Of a stretch of 11,228 nucleotides of DNA, positions 6,726 through 11,228 are shown one piece after another. Source of the stretch: an uncultured Pseudomonadota bacterium (GTDB taxonomy: Bacteria > Pseudomonadota > Gammaproteobacteria > Xanthomonadales > Ahniellaceae); contig CALKUS010000233.1 of assembly GCA_937996755.1 (NCBI GenBank), forward strand, positions 1 through 11,228, in the 5' to 3' direction. The notes beneath the pieces were generated by a model. It did no database searches, was not told the DNA's origin, and saw nothing but the letters and a program-made list of their open reading frames with translations. A program made the translations under genes and the position numbers. The number at the start of each line of letters is the position of its first letter. Position 1 is the stretch's first letter.

Positions 6726-8267
6726 GTGGAGCTCTCGCGGCGTTCGTTGCTGCTCGGGCTCGGCGCCGGTGCGTTCCTGCGATCGCTTCCCGCTGCCGCT
6801 GCGTCGCGATACGTCGTGGCGACCACGCGCACCGGTCGCGTGCGCGGCGTCGTCGAGCACGGCGTGGGCGTGTTCCGCGGCGTGCCGTACGGCAGCGCGC
6901 GCCGCTTCCTGCCGCCGCGCGCGCCTGCTGCGTGGCAGGGCACGCGCGACGCGCTCGCGTTCGGCCCGGCGTCGCCGCAGCACGGCAGCGACGAGCGCGC
7001 GGGCGAGGACTGCCTCGTGCTGAACGCCTGGACGCCGGCGCTGCACGACGGCGCGAAGCGCCCGGTGCTGGTCTACATCCACGGCGGCGAGTTCAGCTCC
7101 GGCTCGAGCTCGCCCGCGATCCTCGATGGCGCGCGGCTGTGCCGGCGCGGCGACGTGGTCGTCGTCACGCTGAACCATCGGCTGAACGCATTCGGGCACC
7201 TGTACCTCGCGCGCCTGCGCGGCGACGCGTATGCGTCGTCCGGCAACGTCGGCCTGCTCGACCTGGTACTCGCGCTCGCGTGGGTACGCGACCACGCGGC
7301 CGAGCTCGGCGGCGACGCCGGCAACGTCACGGTGTTCGGCCAGTCCGGCGGCGGCGCGAAGATCGCGACGCTGATGGCGATGCCGGCGGCGAAGGGCCTG
7401 TTCCACCGCGCAATGACGATGAGCGGCCAGCAGGTGACGGCGTCCGGTCCGCGCAGCGCGACGCTGCGCGCGCAAGCGCTCGTGCGCGCGCTCGGCATCG
7501 CGGACGCTGCGCGGCTCGACGAGGTGCCGGTGGCCGACCTCGTCGCCGCGACGCAGGCCCCGGACGCCACGATCGTGGGTCGGCCGCTGTACTTCGGCCC
7601 CGTGCTCGACCACGACGCCTTGCCGCGGCACCCGTTCTACCCGGACGCGCCGGCGCAATCGGCCGCGATCCCGATGCTCATCGGCAACACGCGCGACGAG
7701 ACGCGCGCGTGGCTGCGCGACGAGCCGGGCATCGAATCGCTCGGCTGGGACGAGCTGCCCGCGCGGCTGTTGCCGCAGTTGCACGTCGACATCGGTCCCG
7801 AACGCGTGATCGCGGAATACCGGCGGATGTATCCGCGCTACACGCCCACGGACGTGTTCTTCGCGGCGACGACCGCGGGCCGCTCGTGGCGCGGCGCGCT
7901 CATCGAAGCCGAGCTGCGCGCCGCGCAGGGCGCGAACACGTGGACGTACCAGCTCGACTACCGTTCGCCGCTCGACGGCGGCAGGTACGGCGCGATGCAC
8001 ACGATGGACATCCCGCTCGTGTTCGACAACGTCGCGCAACCGGGATCCCTCACCGGCACGACGCGCGAAGCGCAGGCGACGGCCGACGCGATGAGCGACG
8101 CGCTGCTCGCGTTCGCGCGCGCCGGGAAGTGCGATTGGCCGCGTTACGACCTGGCGCGGCGCGCCACGATGGTGTTCGACGCGAAGCCCCGCGTCGTCGA
8201 CGACCCGCGCCGCGGCGAGCGCGAGCTGTTCGCGAGCGTGCCGTACATCCAGCGCGGCACCTACTGA
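6726..8267 (+). CDS. Carboxylesterase/lipase family protein (type B), Tat-type signal
   Basis: The 513-residue alpha/beta-hydrolase begins with GTG at 6726, one base after the hda stop. Its N-terminus VELSRRSLLLGLGAGAFLRS has a twin-arginine motif followed by a hydrophobic stretch and AAAAS, so export by Tat is likely. Type B carboxylesterase signatures: FRGVPYG (50-56), EDCLVLN (94-100), the oxyanion-hole HGGEFSSGS (119-127), the nucleophile elbow FGQSGGG (204-210) with Ser207, and GNTRDET (320-326) with Glu325 as probable acid. The likely catalytic His is His425 in GAMHTMDIPLVFDN. All triad residues are present, so it should hydrolyse carboxylic esters; the substrate is unknown. The same frame is open upstream through hda, but that translation is low-complexity and the Tat motif fixes the start well. 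No Shine-Dalgarno was seen, so coupling to hda is probable. It ends the plus-strand run and converges on the secreted PHP gene. Confidence 0.92.
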   Translation: MELSRRSLLLGLGAGAFLRSLPAAAASRYVVATTRTGRVRGVVEHGVGVFRGVPYGSARRFLPPRAPAAWQGTRDALAFGPASPQHGSDERAGEDCLVLNAWTPALHDGAKRPVLVYIHGGEFSSGSSSPAILDGARLCRRGDVVVVTLNHRLNAFGHLYLARLRGDAYASSGNVGLLDLVLALAWVRDHAAELGGDAGNVTVFGQSGGGAKIATLMAMPAAKGLFHRAMTMSGQQVTASGPRSATLRAQALVRALGIADAARLDEVPVADLVAATQAPDATIVGRPLYFGPVLDHDALPRHPFYPDAPAQSAAIPMLIGNTRDETRAWLRDEPGIESLGWDELPARLLPQLHVDIGPERVIAEYRRMYPRYTPTDVFFAATTAGRSWRGALIEAELRAAQGANTWTYQLDYRSPLDGGRYGAMHTMDIPLVFDNVAQPGSLTGTTREAQATADAMSDALLAFARAGKCDWPRYDLARRATMVFDAKPRVVDDPRRGERELFASVPYIQRGTY

Positions 8268-8273
8268 AGGCGT

Positions 8274-8343
8274 CGTAGGGTGGCCAGCTCCGCTGGCCAC
8301 GCGTGTCCTGAGCCGCGTGGGTAGCGAAGCTGCCCACCCTACG
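8274..8343. repeat. REP-like double-hairpin palindrome, copy A
   Basis: The 70-bp element is bounded by CGTAGGGTGG and its exact complement CCACCCTACG. Inside are two hairpins: TGGCCAGC-TCC-GCTGGCCA, and GTGGGTAGC-GAA-GCTGCCCAC with one G-T pair. Such GTAGGGTGG...CCACCCTAC elements resemble intergenic palindromic repeats that are common in xanthomonads. It begins 7 bases after the carboxylesterase stop. Confidence 0.85.
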
Positions 8344-8351
8344 AAGAGCGG

Positions 8352-8427
8352 CTACTGCGTCACCAGGCTCACGTCATCGACGACGAACGACGCCGCCACG
8401 GTCGAGCCTTCGATGCCTTCGAAGTAG
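8352..8427 (-). pseudogene. Detached duplicate of the 3' end of the secreted PHP-protein gene
   Basis: On the minus strand this reads YFEGIEGSTVAASFVVDDVS, then LVTQ and a TAG stop, against the same peptide with T for the second A at the real C-terminus. Of ~76 bp only three bases differ: two silent and one giving Ala for Thr. The rest of the gene is absent upstream of it; palindrome B lies there instead. Because 155 is not a multiple of three, it sits in a different frame from the intact gene, so it is not an extension of that protein. Confidence 0.85.
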
Positions 8428-8428
8428 T

Positions 8429-8498
8429 CGTAGGGTGGCCAGCTTCGCTGGCCACGCGTGTGTGGTGACGCGTGGGCAGCGGAGCTGCCCACCCTGCG
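8429..8498. repeat. REP-like double-hairpin palindrome, copy B
   Basis: Also 70 bp, without indels against copy A. The first hairpin is TGGCCAGC-TTC-GCTGGCCA and the second GTGGGCAGC-GGA-GCTGCCCAC, now with perfect pairing, while the outer arm has one mismatch (CCACCCTGCG). Most differences from copy A fall in loops or the central linker, where B alone has an ACGCGT...ACGCGT pair. It begins 8 bases beyond the stop of the intact PHP gene and sits between it and the duplicated gene end. Confidence 0.85.
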
Positions 8499-8506
8499 GT
8501 CGCTCC

Positions 8507-10966
8507 CTATTGCGTCACCAGGCTCACGTCGTCGACGACGAACGACGTCGCCACGGTCGAGCCTTCGATGCCTTCGAAGTAGACGCGGATCGTCTGGCCC
8601 TTGTACGCGCTCACGTCGAACGTGCGCTGCACGTAGGCCGTGCCCTTGTTGAGGTTCGAGTACGTGGCGAGCGTCGCGAGCACGGCGTTGCTCGTGCTGC
8701 GCACCTGCACCTTCAGCGTGTCGTAGGCCTGCGTCGTGGTGGTCTCGTCGGAGTCGACGAGCAGCCAGAACTTCAGCGTCGCCGTGGTCACCGTCGAGGG
8801 AATCGCGACGGTCTGGTACACCGAGTCGGTGTGCGCGCTGCCGTAGCCGTTCAGCCACGCCTTCCAGCTGCCGCCGTGCGCGGGCTCGCTCGTGCTGCTC
8901 GTGATCACCCCGGACGTGGCCGTCCAGCTGGTGCTGCCCGACTCGTAGCCGCCGTTGACGATGCGCTCGACCGGCGTGCTGCCGTTGCTCACGCTGAACG
9001 ACACCGACGACGAGGCGTTGTTGCCCGCCGCGTCGAACGCCTTCGCGGTGAGCGTGTGCGTGCCGTTGGCGAGCGTGTTCGAATCGAGCGTCATCGAGTA
9101 CGGCGACGTCGTGTCGGTGCCCTTCAGCGTCCCGTCGACCGAGAACTCGACGCGCGCGACGCCCACGTTGTCGGACGCCGTGGCCGCGAGCGTGATCGTG
9201 CCGGACGTGCCGGATACCGATGCGCTCACCGTCGGGTTCGTGGTGTCGCCGCCGCCCGTGCCTTGCGTGACCCACACCGGCGCCGACCACAGGATCTTGC
9301 CGTCGTCCTGCGTGACCTTCGCGTAGTAGAAGTGCTCGCCGGTCGATGGCGTGATCGTCGTGACGGCCGTCGTGGAGAGCTGCGTGACGGTGCCGTTGCG
9401 CTTCGGCACGCCTTCGTAGATGCGCACGGTGGACGCCGTGCGGCCGGACGTGTTGGCGAAGTTCGCGGTCAGCGTGAGCGGGCCGGAATTCGCGAAGCGC
9501 TCGCCCATCACGTGGCCGTTCGCGACCAGGATCAGCTGCGAGTTCTTGTCCGACGTGGCGAACACGCGACGCGCGCGGAGCGCGGTCTCGAAGTTCGCGT
9601 CGTTCAGCGTTTGCCCGGTCGGCAGCAGGACGGCCGTGCGGTTCGTCCAGGACGCGCCCCAGTTCGCGCAGTGGTTGTCCTGGTTCGTCGTCGGCGCCAC
9701 GTGGAAGCCGCGCTCGAGGAACGTGTTGAACGCCGATTCGTAGCTCGACTTCGACGTCTCGGTCTCGGTGGTGTTGCTCGAGAACGCGGAGGTGTTCTGC
9801 ACTTCCGCGGCGACGATCACCTCGTCGCCGTCGGCGTGGTAGCCGAACGTCGTGCCGCCGATCGGGAACTGGCCGTCGGAGCTGCTCGGGTGGTTGAACT
9901 GCCCGATCCAGCCGCGCGCCTTCATCACCGAGTAGAGGTTCGCGTAGTCGCTCTTCGTGGTGAAGATGTCGGCGAGCAGCTGGTTCGAGCTGTTGTATTC
10001 CCAGCCGGCCAGCAGGTTCGCGTCGATGATGTTGAGGTGGCCGCCGCCCGAGATGACGCCCCATTCCATGCCGTACAGCGCGAGGAAGCCGGGGTTCGCG
10101 GCGTTGTAGTTCGCAGCGGCCGTGCGGCCTGCGGCGTAGCGGTTCTTCGCAGTCGTGGGGCTGGCCGACGTGTTCGTGCCCGACGAGCCGTCGAAGTAGT
10201 GGTTGTGCTCGGAGGCGAGCAGGAAATCGAGGCCCTTGTTCTTCGCGTACGGGAACGCGTCGGCCGGGCCGAACGCGCCGCTCTGCGCGGCCTGCGAGCT
10301 GCTGCAGCCGGGGATCGCGCCGCCGCCGTCGGAGTCGTTCGTCTGGCTGTGCAGGTTGCCGTAGTAGACCGTGTACGGAAGGCTGCCCGTGGCCGGGCGC
10401 GACTTCGCCGCGTCGGCGCCCATCGGCAGCGGCTCGAACGCCGGCATCTGCGGGCGGCGCGGCTTGCCCACTTCGACGTCCCAGGCTTGTACCTGCGCGC
10501 CGCCGCGCGCGAGCACGTTCTCGACGCGCTCGTCGAGCGAGCCGCGCTGCGTGCGGAACACCACGGGGTCGCCCGCGACGGCGGTGAGCTCGGCGCGGTA
10601 GTGGCCGTCGGCCAGCAGCGCCTTCGCGTTGCCGCGGCCGTCCCACGGCACCGTCACTTCGATCGGCTCGCCGTACAGGCGCTCCTCGCCGTACCACTGG
10701 CGGAGCACCTTGCCGTCGTCGCCGACGATGCGCAGCCGCCACGCGACCGTGTTCGGGTCGAGCGCGTCCGGGAACGCGAAGCGCAGCACGAACTCGCGCG
10801 CGTCGCCCTTCACGCCGGTGTACGGCGCTTCGAGCATCGCTTCGAACTCGTGGTGGTCGGGGCTCGGCAGCGGCGCCGCGATCGCGGCGGGAGCGAGTAC
10901 GAGTGATACGGTGAGCGCGAGCAATGCGCGGCGGATGCCGCGGGCAGCGACAGGCGTGACGGTCAT
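8507..10966 (-). CDS. Secreted CehA/McbA-like PHP-domain protein with Ig-like and C-terminal jelly-roll-like domains
   Basis: With the ATG at 10966 (GGGGA ribosome-binding site) the product is 819 residues. It begins MTVTPVAARGIRRALLALTV and ends its signal peptide near AAIAA (27-31), so it should be exported. A frame extension to 11125 lacks signal-peptide character. Residues ~38-165 are an N-terminal beta-rich region. A PHP-type hydrolase domain (~198-475) follows, with likely metal ligands in YYGNLHSQTNDSDGGG (201-216), LLASEHNHY (249-257), GGGHLN (307-312), QFNHP (356-360) and NQDNHC (428-433). The canonical first motif is H-x-H; here it is His205-Ser-Gln207. Residues ~480-568 form a probable beta domain. 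A Gly-rich linker leads to a bacterial Ig-like domain (~577-661, VEFSVDG, GTDTTSPYS, AFDAAGNN), then a jelly-roll-like domain (~667-819, NGGYESGSTSW, SFVVDDVSL) seen at the C-terminus of secreted proteases in Lysobacter and myxobacteria. CehA and McbA are esterase/phosphoesterase-like enzymes; the substrate here is unknown. Its 3' end is duplicated downstream. Confidence 0.88.
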   Translation of the reverse strand: MTVTPVAARGIRRALLALTVSLVLAPAAIAAPLPSPDHHEFEAMLEAPYTGVKGDAREFVLRFAFPDALDPNTVAWRLRIVGDDGKVLRQWYGEERLYGEPIEVTVPWDGRGNAKALLADGHYRAELTAVAGDPVVFRTQRGSLDERVENVLARGGAQVQAWDVEVGKPRRPQMPAFEPLPMGADAAKSRPATGSLPYTVYYGNLHSQTNDSDGGGAIPGCSSSQAAQSGAFGPADAFPYAKNKGLDFLLASEHNHYFDGSSGTNTSASPTTAKNRYAAGRTAAANYNAANPGFLALYGMEWGVISGGGHLNIIDANLLAGWEYNSSNQLLADIFTTKSDYANLYSVMKARGWIGQFNHPSSSDGQFPIGGTTFGYHADGDEVIVAAEVQNTSAFSSNTTETETSKSSYESAFNTFLERGFHVAPTTNQDNHCANWGASWTNRTAVLLPTGQTLNDANFETALRARRVFATSDKNSQLILVANGHVMGERFANSGPLTLTANFANTSGRTASTVRIYEGVPKRNGTVTQLSTTAVTTITPSTGEHFYYAKVTQDDGKILWSAPVWVTQGTGGGDTTNPTVSASVSGTSGTITLAATASDNVGVARVEFSVDGTLKGTDTTSPYSMTLDSNTLANGTHTLTAKAFDAAGNNASSSVSFSVSNGSTPVERIVNGGYESGSTSWTATSGVITSSTSEPAHGGSWKAWLNGYGSAHTDSVYQTVAIPSTVTTATLKFWLLVDSDETTTTQAYDTLKVQVRSTSNAVLATLATYSNLNKGTAYVQRTFDVSAYKGQTIRVYFEGIEGSTVATSFVVDDVSLVTQ

Positions 10967-11174
10967 CGAGATGTCCCCAACGTGGCACGAAAGGGCGCAA
11001 TGAGACCCAGCGTCCATGTCGGGACCGTGACGCCCGCATGTCGGGCGAACGGATTGCCGTCCCTTCGCCCGCGGCCTGCCCCTCCCAGGCGAGCCGCCGC
11101 GAAATGTAGCCATGTGCGAGCGCACATGCCACTAGCGGTTGTGCCCGGAGGTGTCGCGTCGAGCTGTCGAGAAG
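10967..11174 (-). promoter_or_regulatory. Upstream region of the secreted PHP-protein gene
   Basis: This stretch has no convincing gene. For the minus strand it holds the GGGGA ribosome-binding site near 10978, a hairpin-forming pair CGGGCGAA / TTCGCCCG (11042-11049 and 11064-11071, 14-base loop), and a weak -10-like TACATT (forward 11103-11108) beside a perfect dyad at 11111-11128. No convincing -35 box was found. Two minus-strand frames are open across it, but both give low-complexity Arg/Gly-rich peptides. Confidence 0.35.
11111..11128. promoter_or_regulatory. Perfect 18-bp dyad, possible operator
   Basis: CATGTGCG-AG-CGCACATG has two perfect 8-base arms around a 2-base centre. It lies about 145 bp upstream of the PHP-protein start, next to the TACATT -10-like hexamer. 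It contains TGTG-N6-CACA, which is two bases shorter in the middle than the CRP/Clp consensus, so it is not a good match to that family. An operator role is inferred only from symmetry and position. Confidence 0.35.
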
Positions 11175-11228
11175 AGCGGGAGCGGGGAGCGGGGAGCGGG
11201 GAGCGGGGAGCGGGGAGCGGGGAGCGGG
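11175..11228 (+). repeat. Heptanucleotide tandem repeat AGCGGGG, running off the window end
   Basis: Six perfect AGCGGGG units (11181-11222) are flanked by a 6-base unit (11175-11180) and a partial one at the end. The plus strand therefore has G4 tracts separated by three-base AGC loops, the ideal spacing for an intramolecular G-quadruplex. Heptanucleotide G-rich repeats of similar design are described as enriched in Xanthomonas. The repeat is cut by the window end, so its full copy number is unknown. Confidence 0.92.

Larger units (their letters stand above)
8274..8582. repeat. Two-copy tandem duplication, 155-bp period (palindrome plus gene 3' end)
   Basis: Unit 1 (8274-8427) and unit 2 (8429-8582) each consist of a 70-bp palindrome, a short spacer and about 76 bp of the 3' end of the minus-strand PHP-protein gene. 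Corresponding landmarks (palindrome starts 8274/8429, stop codons 8352/8507, last shared bases 8427/8582) are all 155 bp apart. The gene-end parts differ at only three positions; the palindromes differ more. The region fills the gap between two convergent genes, and its stable hairpins may act as a two-way terminator, though no T-run follows them. Confidence 0.9.

Noticed and set aside
8274..8498. Possible CRISPR array from the repeated palindromes
   Set aside because: There are only two copies of a 70-bp palindrome, the DNA between them is a copy of a neighbouring gene end rather than a unique spacer, and no cas gene is present.
8268..8506. Intrinsic rho-independent terminator
   Set aside because: Strong hairpins are present but no T-run follows on either strand, so only a general terminator or stabiliser role can be suggested.
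8435..10906. An 823-codon plus-strand frame antisense to the PHP gene
   Set aside because: Composition is extreme (Arg, Ala, Val), there are no motifs, and it is the antisense of a well-supported gene in GC-rich DNA, where stops are rare.
11111..11128. CRP/Clp binding site
   Set aside because: The TGTG and CACA half-sites are six bases apart instead of eight, and the flanking A/T positions of the consensus are missing.
8352..11132. A 926-codon minus-strand frame covering the PHP gene
   Set aside because: Its translation is Arg/His/Gly-rich and low in complexity, and it lies out of frame with a gene that has clear domains. Its last ~25 codons look real only because they read the duplicated gene end, which the 155-bp period shifts into this frame.

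Overview
The window is very GC-rich. Positions ~1120-11228 read as chromosome of a Xanthomonadales (Lysobacteraceae-type) gammaproteobacterium. I base this on gene order: purM-purN-DUF3108 on the minus strand, divergent from DUF2066, CDP-alcohol phosphatidyltransferase, AI-2E transporter and hda on the plus strand. Xanthomonad-style intergenic palindromes and a G-rich heptanucleotide repeat fit the same group. The genus cannot be fixed from the sequence alone.

Layout. (1) 1-~1120 is a patchwork unlike the rest: the C-terminal half of a LysR regulator (+), a stretch with different codon choice (~590-785), the beginning of an unknown minus-strand gene (from 934), and the last ~55 codons of a hydantoinase A / acetone carboxylase beta-type gene. 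That tail is joined in frame to the first ~85 codons of a DUF3108 gene, so one open frame (1374-931) is a chimera. (2) 1364-3063, minus strand: purM and purN, the fifth and third steps of IMP synthesis, overlapping by one base, with purN running 11 bases into the DUF3108 start. (3) 3214-8267, plus strand: a five-gene run of secreted DUF2066 protein, CDP-alcohol phosphatidyltransferase, AI-2E permease, Hda and a Tat-type carboxylesterase. Junctions are tight (27 bp, 4-bp GTGA overlap, 4-bp GTGA overlap, 1 bp), which suggests co-transcription and translational coupling. (4) 8268-8506: the convergent gap, filled by a 155-bp-period tandem duplication of a 70-bp double-hairpin palindrome plus the 3' end of the neighbouring gene. 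(5) 8507-10966, minus strand: an 819-residue secreted CehA/McbA-like PHP-fold protein with an Ig-like domain and a C-terminal jelly-roll-like domain; one canonical metal-binding His position holds Gln. (6) 10967-11228: its upstream region with a perfect dyad, then a 7-bp G-rich tandem repeat that runs off the end and could form G-quadruplexes.

The points most worth follow-up are the chimeric left end (real recombination or assembly join), the palindrome-linked duplication of a gene terminus, and the altered metal motif in the secreted PHP protein. I found no RNA genes, CRISPR array, insertion sequence or recognisable defence system.
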